This document shows, one piece after another, positions 8,633 to 16,789 of a stretch of DNA of 22,500 nt. The notes beneath the pieces were generated by a model, which was not told the origin of the DNA, did not search any database, and saw nothing but the letters and a program-made list of their open reading frames with translations. The stretch is from Prorocentrum cordatum (Eukaryota > Sar > Dinophyceae > Prorocentrales > Prorocentraceae). Each line of letters begins with the position of its first letter. Positions within the stretch are counted from its first letter, which is position 1. Where the stretch lies: NCBI GenBank assembly GCA_963575745.1, contig CAUYUJ010021704.1, positions 235,378-257,877 of the forward strand. Direction: 5' to 3'. Made by a program: the position numbers and the translations under genes.

Positions 8633-8842
8633 CTACTCTCCTCTCTCCCCTGATGACGTCCGGAAAATATCCAGCCCCACTCCGCGTACTGTTTCTTTGC
8701 ACACATGATTCCAGGGACATGTGTTTTCGCTTAGTTGTTGGTTCAACATGTTGCTCCCGCTGAAGCGCTGGCACCATTTCTGCGCCTCTGGTGGTTCCAA
8801 ATCGCGCTCCTCCTGCAGCGTGGGAGTTTTCGGTCCTTCCAA
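8633..8842 (-). CDS. possible host exon, unrecognised
   Basis: A minus-strand frame of about 69 codons reads PPEAQKWCQRFSGSNMLN and NTCPWNHVCKETVRGVGLD. Its residue mix (Trp, Cys, His, Asn) is less biased than its neighbours, which is why I list it. There is no start, splice site or family match that I can support. It could be chance in this composition. Confidence 0.15.
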   Translation of the reverse strand: MEGPKTPTLQEERDLEPPEAQKWCQRFSGSNMLNQQLSENTCPWNHVCKETVRGVGLDIFRTSSGERGE

Positions 8843-8984
8843 ACAGGCCCAAAATCTAGAGCCAGCGGGTGCTCTCCATCAGCCCCGCCTTGAAGGAGCT
8901 AGACTCTAGACTCTAGACATGAAGCCACGACTTCAGACCGACACAGACCTCTCGAAGACGATCCACTGACCCTCAAAGGAATCT

Positions 8985-9165
8985 GGCGCCATGCCATGAC
9001 ATGCTGTGCGGCGTTGTGTTCTGCGCCGCTGTGCGATGCCATGCTTTGCGCTGCAATGCTTTCTGATGCAATGCTTCACTGCGCAATGCCACGCCATGCT
9101 ATGGCATGCTACGCTCTTCCGTGCTCTTCTACGTCGCGCCATGCGGTGCTCTACCATGCATCGCG
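8985..9165. repeat. ATGC-rich, degenerate palindromic low-complexity stretch
   Basis: Words ATGCCATG, GCAATGCTT and GCATGC recur irregularly, roughly every 10-16 bases, giving many short self-complementary sites. The preceding spacer has a small TCTAGAC triplication near 8900. No coding sense is visible. Confidence 0.6.
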
Positions 9166-9289
9166 TACCCTCTCGATATCATTGCCCAGCTCGACATCCG
9201 ACTGTGCGAATAGAGGAGATCTACGCCACGGTAAGGGATGGGAAGGAGGGGTAGGACGTCAGATATGACGCGAGCGCACCCAGCTTGGC

Positions 9290-9357
9290 CTCCCCCCCCT
9301 CCCCCCTCCCCCCTCCTCTCCACTCATCCCTCCCCCCGGTTCCCCCCCCCCCCTGGG
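9290..9357. repeat. C-rich tract (G-rich on minus)
   Basis: CCCCCCT words and a run of more than ten C. On the minus strand it is a G-run series about 10 bases beyond the stop at 9368, so it may lie in the 3' UTR of the minus-strand exon. Confidence 0.7.
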
Positions 9358-9367
9358 CTCCTGCGGT

Positions 9368-9640
9368 TTACACAGCCGCCCCCGACCGGCGCCTCTTGGG
9401 CGCCTTGCCGGTGAGCAACTTCTCCATCATCTCGTCGGGCGTCAGGTCCTGCAGGCGGAAGCCCCGGGGAACCGGGCGAGGCGAGGCGCGAATCTCGAAG
9501 CCAGAGGTTCCTGGCGCTCTCCGAACCTCCTGGAGGTCTTCCGGTCTCGGGGTGCTTGCCAACGGCTGCACGACGCCGAGAGCGCTCCAAGGGTACCTGC
9601 TTCGCCCCGAACGGCTGCCAGGGGCCCAACCGGGGACCGC
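9368..9640 (-). CDS. probable C-terminal exon of a host gene
   Basis: The minus-strand frame ends with FRLQDLTPDEMMEKLLTGKA, then PKRRRSGAAV and TAA at 9370-9368. The balanced composition, the amphipathic helix DEMMEKLL and the basic nuclear-signal-like tail look like real protein, unlike most frames here. The 5' boundary is uncertain: pyrimidine-rich stretches ending in AG lie near 9656 and 9598 on the minus strand, and I cannot choose between them. It may be the last exon of the gene with pieces near 11.5 and 12.1 kb. No family recognised. Confidence 0.4.
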   Translation of the reverse strand, partial: AVPGWAPGSRSGRSRYPWSALGVVQPLASTPRPEDLQEVRRAPGTSGFEIRASPRPVPRGFRLQDLTPDEMMEKLLTGKAPKRRRSGAAV

Positions 9641-10264
9641 AGAATCAGACCGCCTCGAGTCGTGAAAAACACGGCGGTCAAAATGAAATAGGCCGTTGTC
9701 AGCCTCTGGTCCGGGGTCCTCTGCCGGGCCCCGACCAGGGCCGTCCAAAGAAGACTCAGGATAAAAGGTCGGTCCCTGGGGGGGGGCGGTCAAGACACCT
9801 GGGGGCCACGTTGTGAGGAAACCAAGGCGTCGGATATGGGATGGACAGGGGGCCCCCAGATCCAGGGCTTGAGACTCGAGCATCGGAGGATGGAATATGA
9901 ATGTTTTCTATACGTGCTTGTCCCTTCCTGCGCGTCCAAAGGGCTCTGGGGGCTTTCATGGAACATGGAAACCTGAGGAGACCTCTGGAGACCTCTGAGA
10001 ACCTCCAAAGATCCGGACCATCTTCACTGTCCGGAATCTGGCGTGGGCTCCCAATGCAGGACCGTCGAAGAACGCTCCGAATGAGAAGCTGGTCCCCAGG
10101 CGGGGCCAGCGACCAACACCGCCAAAACATGATCCGGACGAAGACCTGACCCCTGGGATAGGCCGAGAGCTCTGGGGGCCAGCGGCTCGAGCGGGTCAAG
10201 CCGTCGGAGGTCTGGAGAAAGCAGAGTTGGCGTCGCGCGAGCGAGCAAGCCGAGTGCGAGAGTG
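9641..10264. other. spacer, possibly intron of the minus-strand gene
   Basis: Mixed GC-rich sequence with a run of eight or more G near 9780 and short repeats of GACCTCTG near 9982-10000. The frames are open but without recognisable protein features. Confidence 0.4.
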
Positions 10265-10308
10265 ACGACGGCAATCTCAGAAAGCCAGGTGAATCAGATT
10301 GCCGTCGT
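10265..10308. ncRNA. strong 13-bp hairpin, possible structured RNA or fold-back
   Basis: ACGACGGCAATCT (10265-10277) and AGATTGCCGTCGT (10296-10308) are perfectly complementary around an 18-base loop. It lies in otherwise featureless sequence, so the match is unlikely to be chance. Whether it is transcribed, and on which strand, is unknown. Confidence 0.35.
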
Positions 10309-10387
10309 TTCCCAACGCATTATATTGTGGCGACGTGTTGTGGCCAACGTGGCTTTCAGCCCTGCCTAGAAACTGAGCGAAGAGGAA

Positions 10388-10515
10388 CGACGACGACTGT
10401 GATGGTGATGCTGACTATTAAAGTGAAGATGAAGATGATGAGGATGATGATGATGGTGGTGATGATGATGGTGATGGCAATGATGGTATAACAACGATGA
10501 TGCATCCGCCGATGA
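10388..10515. repeat. GAT/GAC microsatellite
   Basis: Imperfect GATGATGGT units for about 120 bases, changing gradually into CGACGACGA at the left end. Confidence 0.85.
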
Positions 10516-10930
10516 GCCTTATGATGTTGTGCCCCGCTGGCATAACAGACTACAGATACTGGTCATGCAGCGAAGCCTCCACATACCTCTGGAAGACTCA
10601 CGACTCGCCTGCTCAAGTCGTGAGGTGCAAGAGACCGCAGGCGCAGGAGAGGAGCAGGACGGGGTGGTAGGATGCGAAGAGGGAACTCTGCGCAAGCAAA
10701 AAACTGGCACCTCCGCTGGCTGGCTGAGCGCGAATTCCACCCCCCACGTGCAAACTGGCCCTATCTGGCCGGCGCGATTAACTGGTTGAACGAACTACGC
10801 TCGCCGTGACCACCCTGGCCACAGCTGGATTCTTAGCTCCATCCGCGCGACACCCTCGAGGGGCAGGACCAGCGGGCCCCTTCAACCCCTGTGGGAGACT
10901 CGCAAAGCTCCCTCATCCACATTCCTTCCC
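10516..10930. other. spacer without recognised feature
   Basis: Mixed sequence. Frames on both strands are short and show no protein-like motif. I see nothing further. Confidence 0.4.
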
Positions 10931-10936
10931 CCCGTC

Positions 10937-11105
10937 GCCAACGAGGGTTGAAAAGGCGCGGTGGAGTGGAGGGGAGAGGGAGGAACGAGGACGGGAGGGG
11001 GAGGCGGTGAGAGGGGAGAGGGGCTGGGGACGAGGGGGAAGGAGGGGTGGCTGAGGGGAGGGGAGAGGTAGGAGTAGGGAGGAGGACGAGGGAGGGATGG
11101 TGGGA
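10937..11105. repeat. polypurine tract (GGA, GGGGAG words)
   Basis: The plus strand is nearly all G/A for about 160 bases. On the minus strand it is a polypyrimidine tract and could serve as an intron tract for the minus-strand gene. Confidence 0.75.
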
Positions 11106-11462
11106 CTGGATGGTGGGCGCCACCAATCTCAAAGCCCTGCCGCCGACTGGTCTCGCGAAAGGGGCAGGCGCCGAAAGTGCACCAAGAAACCGCCACACCA
11201 CAAATTTCAATGGGTGGCGATGGTGCGCGGCAGGAGACGGTCGAATGTTGACAACGAGGCCTTGGACCGAGGTGGCTCCAGCTTGCCGCTCCATCCAGGG
11301 ACTCCTCATGGTGGGTGCCCTGGAGGCCATTGGGGGCCTCCCTGGATAGCCTGGGGTCACCTTGGGCCAGTGGCCACCCCTCGCAGCAGAGCCCGAGGTC
11401 GGGGGTAACCCCCGGCGGATGGGGCTGATCCGGCTCAGAACAGCCCGCAGCCACACGGGGCC

Positions 11463-11557
11463 TCCGACTCCAGCTCCGTGGCCTCCGTGGGCTCCGTCCA
11501 AGGCAGCCTGCTGGTCGCCGCCTCGTCCCCAGAGTCGTCCGTCACCTCCGTCTCCTC
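11463..11557 (-). CDS. possible acidic internal exon of the minus-strand host gene
   Basis: On the minus strand a long pyrimidine tract ends in CCCGAG, followed by an open stretch EETEVTDDSGDEAATSRLPW and TEPTEATELESEAPCG. A pyrimidine tract plus AG is what an intron acceptor looks like, and the acidic, Thr/Glu-rich reading is typical of a disordered protein segment. The downstream end is uncertain (a GTGTGG word may be the donor). The function is unknown. Confidence 0.3.
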
Positions 11558-11686
11558 CTCGGGAGAGGGGGGGGGAAGGGGGGGCCGTGGGCTGCGGCCT
11601 CCCTCGGAAGGCCTCAGGGGTTCCTGGGGAGGGCCCCGAAACTTGCAAGGCAGCCTCTGGGAAGGCGGGAGGGCCGCCTGCGGTCG

Positions 11687-11880
11687 CTGGAAGAAGACAC
11701 AGCGGCACAAGCAGACGCTTTCGGAGGTCCGTGCGGATTCCTTGGACCTGCGCTGGTCCCCCCTTCCCTGGCGCGCGGATCGCGCTCGGGGCGGAGGCGC
11801 CGGCAAGGGGATCCAGCAGATCCACGAAATCCGCGCGGACCTCCGAATGCTCATGCTTACGCTGTTTCCTCCACTCGATT
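11687..11880. repeat. inverted duplication (fold-back) with about 60-90 bp arms
   Basis: TTCGGAGGTCCGTGCGGATT near 11720-11739 has an inverted near-copy at 11827-11847 (one mismatch in about 21). The similarity extends inward (TTGGACCTGCGCTGG against TGGATCTGCTGG) and outward (ACAGCGGCACAAGCA against ACAGCGTAAGCA) with gaps. Because the arms are inverted copies, one reads SEVRADSLDL on plus and the other SEVRADFVDLL on minus. Confidence 0.7.
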
Positions 11881-12045
11881 CTTGAGCCTCCCACTTTCGC
11901 CCCGACAACTTCTACAGGGACGACAGAGGCCATAGGAGTGACCCTTGGCGCGCGGCTTCGGGGAGCCGCGGAGGGCCAAACCCGAGCGCGCAGGCCAATA
12001 CAGGGGCGCCTCCGGGCAGCCTGCACCGAGAACGGTCACTCTCAC

Positions 12046-12192
12046 GCGTGGCCGGCTTCTGCCCACTGCCGACCTCCGCTGGATCGTAGACCCGAAGCTT
12101 CGAGAAGTTGCCCCGGACGACCCACTCGGCGCAGTGCTGCTTCTCGAACCTGATCAGCGCGTCCCCGTCCCCGTCGAGCCTGACGACCTCTG
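12046..12192 (-). CDS. probable host exon with an SH3-like module
   Basis: On the minus strand a pyrimidine-rich stretch ending CTCCCCAG (12193) precedes EVVRLDGDGDALIRFEKQHC and AEWVVRGNFSKLRVYDP. The pattern D-G-D-A-L-I-x-F ... W-V-x-x-N-F-x-x-L resembles small SH3-like barrels that are frequent in dinoflagellate predicted proteins. A GTGAGA donor-like word lies at 12045-12040, giving the proposed end. An alternative donor is at about 12073. The partner exons may be those near 11.5 and 9.4 kb. The family call is from memory. Confidence 0.4.
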
Positions 12193-12295
12193 CTGGGGAG
12201 ACCGAGGGGGGCGCAGAGACCTGACCCAGCTGTCGGAGGAGGGCCAATCGAGGCAACGGCGGCTCTCCCTGGCTTACTTTTCGAGCTCCCAACGT

Positions 12296-12352
12296 TCCAT
12301 GACGGCCCAAGGCCCCCAATACCGTCCATGACGGCCCAAGGCCCCCAATACC
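12296..12352. repeat. 29-bp direct duplication at the edge of the TCC tract
   Basis: TCCATGACGGCCCAAGGCCC with its continuation CCAATACC occurs at 12296-12323 and again at 12325-12352, identical over 28 bases. Confidence 0.9.
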
Positions 12353-12543
12353 CTCCTCTTCCTCCTCCTCCTCCTCCTCCTCCTCCTCCTCCTCTTTTTC
12401 CTCCTCCTCCTCCTCCTCCTCCTCCTCTTTTTCCTCCTCCTCCTCCTCCTTCCTCCTCCTCCTCCTCCTCCTCCTCCTCCTCCTCCTCCTCCTCCTCCTC
12501 CTCCTCTTCGTCCTCCTCCTCCTCTTCCGCCTCCTCCTCCTCG

Positions 12544-12575
<32 letters not shown>

Positions 12576-12900
12576 GTCCTGCTATTCCTCCTCCTCCTCT
12601 TCCTCCTCCTCCTGTTTCTCCTCCTCTTCCGCCTCTTCCTCCTCCTCCTCCTCCTCCTCCTCCTCTTTCTCCCGTTCGTCTTCCTCGTCCTGCTCGTCCT
12701 CTTTTTCCTTTTCCTCCTCTTGCTCCGTCGTTTCCTCCTCCTCCTCCTCCTCCTCCTTGTCCTCGTCCGTGTCCGTGTCCTCGTCCTAGTCTTCGTTCTC
12801 GCTCTCGTCCTCGCATTCATTTTTCCTCGCCCTCCTCCCCCATTGTCCTCCTCCTTTTCCTCCTCCTCATGATCCTCCTCCTCCTCCTCTTCCTCGTGCT
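12350..12900. repeat. long TCC/CCT microsatellite with interruptions
   Basis: About 550 bases of CTC repeats, pure at first (12350-12500), then interrupted by TTT, GTC and TCG words towards 12780. Frames here encode only Ser or Pro (plus) or Arg and Glu (minus) and are not genes. Confidence 0.95.
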
Positions 12901-13318
12901 CCCCAAGATAAGCGGGATACGGGAGGAGCAGACGGCGGCGTCGGACGTTGACTCCACGATTACACCCGTGGAGAGAAGGTGGTCAGAAACAACCCGTACA
13001 CCTCAAACGCGTTTGGTTTGGGTCACTGTGGGAACTGTCGGGTGGCACACGAATTCCTGGGCGTGGCCAGGAAAGCCGATGCACCATCCTGATGCGTTTC
13101 CCCAAGGGACGCCGGCGAGAGGGACTTCTGAGACCGCGGCGTTGGATTTGCGACTTCGACACGCGAGAGGCAACGTCCCGCGACGACCTTCCGGGCGAAC
13201 CATGCGACATGCTTGGGCCCCGCGGAAGGAGGAACAGGTTCAGTCCACTGACCTCGCCCTCCCAGCCTTCCCTCAACAGCACGCTGCCCTTGCTGTTTGA
13301 CGCGAAGTCCTGCGGGGT
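12901..13318. other. unique spacer between the TCC and GGA tracts
   Basis: Mixed sequence, open on both strands with no family match. The plus reading includes GRRREGLLRPRRWICDFDTR. It is bracketed by opposite purine/pyrimidine arms and would be the loop if they paired. Confidence 0.4.
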
Positions 13319-13620
13319 GCAGGAGGGGGAGAAAGAGGAGGAGGAGGAGGAGGCGGAGAAAGGGGAGGATGAGGAGGAGGATGAGGGGGGGGAAAAGAAA
13401 GAGGAGGAGAAGGTGGCTGAGGAGGAGAGGAGCAGTGGGCGAGGAAACTCAGGAGGCCGAGGAGGAGGAGCAAGCTGGAGGGAGGGGGCCAATGGAGGAG
13501 GAGCAAGGAGGAGGAGGAGGAGGAGGAGGAGGAGGAGGAGGAGGAGGAGCAGGAGGAGGAGGAGGAGCAGGAGGAGCAGGAGGAGCAAGAGGAGCAGGAG
13601 GAAAAGGGGTCAGGAGCAGG
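13319..13620. repeat. GGA/GAG microsatellite at the 3' end of the LINE
   Basis: About 300 bases of GGA repeats on plus (TCC on minus), purest at 13495-13610. It follows the 3' end of the minus-strand LINE, where non-LTR elements commonly carry or generate simple tails. Confidence 0.9.
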
Positions 13621-13752
13621 CTGCGAGGAGGCCAGTTCGTCTCCGGGCGCCCCGAAGCGGCGCCTGCGCGGCCCCCCCGCCGCGGGCGCTGGCGGAGCCC
13701 GCGCCGCGGGCTGAAACGCGCTGGCTGGGCCACCCTTCGCGGCACTTGGCTC

Positions 13753-14172
13753 ACGCCGCCGCCGCCCCGCCTTGACCACCTCCATGGGCTTCAGCGCCAG
13801 CTGGGCGGGGTGGCCTACGAACTCGCACGAGAGCCCGTGGCGGCCCTCGCGCATGTGGTTGAGCCGAGCCTTGGCGTTCTTGTCGGCGAGCTGCGCGACG
13901 CAGCGCTCCGCGCGCACCGTGGTAGGCCCACCTGCCGGACGCGCGCCGCACGCGCTGCAGAAGACCACCGCGCCGGCGACCACCAGCGCGTGGCCGACGT
14001 GTGCCGCCTCCACCGCCGCGGGCCCGCCCCTGCACAGGCCGCTCGCACGGTCCCCCTTGTGATTGGCTCTCGCGCCGCACCTGTCGCACCCGTAGCACAG
14101 CGTGACTAAGCTGCCAAGCCGATGGGCACGCTGGCGCAGCGGGGCCGCCACTGGCTTCACGTCGTCGGGCAT
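13753..14172 (-). pseudogene. LINE C-terminal Cys/His-rich domain
   Basis: The minus frame shows LCYGCDRCGARANHKGD with three Cys, then GHALVVAGAVVFCSACGARP, a further Cys and NHMREGRHGLSCEF. The pattern H-x-L ... V-x-C-x-x-C-G-A ... C ... G-R-H matches the small zinc-ribbon-like module I know at the C-terminus of dinoflagellate LINE proteins. Its role is unknown, probably nucleic-acid binding. The frame runs on into the repeat tract below 13620, so the true stop is not visible. Confidence 0.6.
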
Positions 14173-14856
14173 GAAGAGCTGGGGTCCCGCCTCACGCTGG
14201 GGCCCGGCAGCCGCTCGCCTGCCCGCGCCGCCCAGCGCGTCGATGGCCCCGTCGCCGAACTGGCTGCATGCCGCCCGCGCAGCTGCCGGCGTCGCCTCGG
14301 CCCCCCTCGGGCGCTTGTCCGCACCTCGCTTCCTCTTGCTGCCCAGTGCTGGCGGCGGCGCAACGACGTCTCGAGCCGAAAAACCTGGGCTAATGGCGCG
14401 GCGTCGCTGTCCGCGCCGCTGCCCGCGTCAGCGCGCGGGCGGGAAGCCCCCGCGCCACCTCGGTTGCCCCGCTCGCCGCCCCCCTCGCGCACGTGCCGTG
14501 GCTGGCCCGCTGGCGCTGCCTGCCGAGGCCGCCCTGCCGCCCCCTGGGCCTCGGGCAGCCGCGGACCTGCCCCGCCGCCCACTGCAGGGGGGGCCCTGGC
14601 CCCGCGCGCCTGCAGCACACCTCGCGCGGCGCCATCGGCGTCGCCTGGGTCGCGGCCGTCGTCGTCGCTCTCCTCGCCGCTCGCGCGCCCCCGCACGCAG
14701 GCGCCCCCCGCCGCGGCGGCCGTCGCTGCAGTTGCCGCCCGCCCAGGCGCCCCTTGCGGCCGCTCGCTGCCGCTGCCGCGGCGCGCGGCGCGGCCGCGGT
14801 GGGGCCCAGGGCCTCGGGCGATCAGCGGCGGCGCTCCATCGCCCAGCTGCCGTCGC
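14173..14856 (-). pseudogene. GC-rich linker of the LINE protein, frames uncertain
   Basis: All frames are open because of extreme GC content, giving Ala/Arg/Gly-rich readings. By position it links the module at 14857-15108 to the C-terminal Cys/His domain. I cannot choose a frame. Confidence 0.3.
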
Positions 14857-15108
14857 ACCTCGCAGCGCCCTGAGCTCGGAGTGCCACTCGGCCACGGCCA
14901 GCCACGTGTCCTCGCCAGCCACGCTCAGGCACTCGGAGAAGCGCCTCCTCCCGACGGCGCTCTTCCCCCAAGCTGCGTCGCAGACGTCGTGGATGACCCG
15001 GCTGAGGGGCTCGCCCCCGAAGAGGGCGCGGCGCTGGTGCCACTCCCTCAGCGCGCGGAACGGCGGCGGCTGCAGCGCGGCAAGCAGATAGGCTCGCACC
15101 AGTCCATA
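14857..15108 (-). pseudogene. LINE-internal segment, unrecognised but protein-like
   Basis: The minus frame reads YGLVRAYLLAALQPPPFRAL, REWHQRRALFGGEPLSRV and FSECLSVAGEDTWLAVAEWH. Regular hydrophobic spacing and several Trp/His residues set it apart from the Arg/Ala-rich shadow frames. It lies between RNase H and the C-terminal Cys domain. No family recognised. Confidence 0.4.
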
Positions 15109-15490
15109 AACTCGCCTCGCTGCAGGAAGGCCTCTCCGCGCAGGCCGCTGGTCCACGTCGCCGCCCAGCGCCTGGCCCCGTGCCGAATATCCGTGTGCTT
15201 GTCGGCACGTGCTGGCACAGTGCATGGGGGGCTGCGCAACGTGCCGGGCGGCGCCGAGCCGCCCTCGTGGGCATCGACCCTGGCATGCGGGTCTGGAGGC
15301 GCATAATGGGCCTCGCGCGGCCGATAGACGCGCGCCGCGCCCTCGAATTCCCCGCGCCCGCTGGCGCGCCGCCGCAGATGCCCGCCCGCGGCGTCGCGCG
15401 GCTCGCCGTTCACCAGCGCGCGCGCCTTGGCCGCCCATCTTCTTGACGGTCTCCGACTGAGCGACGTGCCTTGCGGCCCTCGGGGGGGCG

Positions 15491-15958
15491 CTGCCAGGGT
15501 GGAAGGCGGCCCCCTTCTTGGCCCCGATGTCGGCCGCCTTGCTGCCGAGCGACCCCCCTCTCCGTCGCGCCGTAACCCAGCCAGGAGGTCGACCGGCGGG
15601 CCTTGACCTTGCGGAACTGTGTTATCCAAGCCGATGCCGCAGATGTCGTAGACAAACTTCCAGATCCTCCCTGGCGCAGGTGTCGGTGGCTGCGCAGCAC
15701 CCGACGGGCCCCGCGGCAATGCCGTCGAGCAGGTTCTGGCAGTCGCTGTAGAACGCGCAAGGCGCCAGCGCGCGTTGCAGCATGGCCTCGACCGCGAAGC
15801 TCGCTCTCGCCGACCTCCTTCAGCCACCTGGGACAGGCGCCCGCAAAGTGCCTGACACGGTCGACGGCGTCGCACCCGAAGCCCGCGCGAACGTCGTCGA
15901 CCTCGGCCAGGCACCTGCCAGAGCCGCCCACATACCCGTCGCCCGCAAAGACTCCGCC
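15491..15958 (-). pseudogene. LINE RNase H domain, read in three frames
   Basis: Pieces appear in order on minus: PGGVFAGDGYVGGSGR (15964-15914; Asp about 15940, the first catalytic position), FYSDCQNLLDG (15753-15721, second Asp), WKFVYDICGIGLDNTV (about 15660-15612), RKVKARRSTSW where VKAH is usual (His to Arg), and GSLGSKAADIGAKKGAAFHP (15555-15496), the usual end with G-N-x-x-A-D. Each piece lies in a different frame, so at least three indels have occurred. RNase H removes the template RNA during target-primed synthesis. Confidence 0.7.
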
Positions 15959-16080
15959 TGGGATCTCTTTGCCCCGCGCGACCTGCGCCCCCTGCGTCGC
16001 CGACAGCTGGCCCGCGGGGAAGCAGACGCAGCCGATCTTGCTTCCCCCCCGTCGCCTGGCCACGCCGCGCGCGCCCCGCG

Positions 16081-16460
16081 GCGGTGGGCCAGCGCCCCGG
16101 GCAGCGCGCAACACCCCCGGCACAAGGGTGACTCTGCCAGGCCAGCTTCGAACAGCTGCTGCTGAAGCCGTTGGCTGCGCGCCCCGGTGGAGCGCGGCCC
16201 GCCCGCCTCCTTCGCGAGGCCGCGATTCTCGAGGCTACGAAGCACAGCTCGCACAGGCTCGATGTGGATGCCGTCCGGCAGGTGCTCCAGGTCCTCGCGC
16301 TTGGCGACTGGCCGGCACTGCCAGCGTCCTACAGCGCGTTCAACGAGGCAGCGCAGCGAGCGAGGGCAGATGATCTCGGCCAGGTCCAGCTCCTCGCCGT
16401 CGCGGGTGGCCCATCAGCTTGCCAAGAGAGCCTGCCAACCCATCCTGCGCAGCGTCGCCG
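16081..16460 (-). pseudogene. LINE post-RT region with CxxC..H zinc-knuckle-like motif
   Basis: One minus frame reads LRRMGWQALLAS, a TGA at 16416-16414, then WATRDGEELDLAEIICPRSL, PVAKREDLEHLPDG and finally FEAGLAESPLCRGCCALPGA with LAHR (16155-16081). The last piece, G-L-A-x-S-P-L-C-x-x-C ... H, is a highly characteristic junction between RT and RNase H in these elements. Apart from the TGA this frame is open from about 16794 to 15820. Confidence 0.75.
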
Positions 16461-16789
16461 GGGCAGCTCCCGCTGGGCCGACCCCGTGTGGGCGGCGACG
16501 GCGTGGTCGAGGGCGCCCTGTACGATGTTGATGGGGGCCCTCCTGGTCGCCTCGGCGCGCTCGATCAGCGGCGCCGCTCTCGCGGCGTGGGCGCCGCCCT
16601 GCTCGCCGCCCCCCGGCGCGAGGGGGCGCCGCGCCGCGTCCGTGAACGTGGCTGGCGGCCCCAACGGCGACTCGTAGCCAACGCAGCTGCGAATCGCTTC
16701 GGCCCGGCACGCTCGCCCCGCGCGCCACGGCAGGCTGGGGGCCCATCCTGCCCGCCTCCCCCGACTTGGCGCCGCGCCTCCTGATGCGC
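16461..16789 (-). pseudogene. LINE thumb/connection region, frames uncertain
   Basis: Lies between the end of recognisable RT and LRRMGWQ. Two frames give partial sense (IERAEATRRAPINIVQGALD in one). Frame shifts make the exact reading uncertain. Confidence 0.4.

Noticed and set aside
10833-12026. 397-codon minus-strand frame
   Set aside because: It crosses a polypurine tract and the inverted duplication, with no family resemblance. Only the short exon-like stretches were kept.
12328-12789. Long plus-strand frame rich in Ser/Pro, and minus-strand Arg/Glu frame over the same tract
   Set aside because: They are translations of a TCC microsatellite and have no protein feature.
14430-14455. GCGGGAAGCCCCCGC as a further member of the hairpin family
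   Set aside because: The spacing in the loop differs and the surroundings are so GC-rich that such matches are expected by chance.
14102-15306. Two long plus-strand frames (about 330 and 394 codons)
   Set aside because: High GC content removes stops in all frames. The Cys/His motifs and RNase H wording are on the minus strand.
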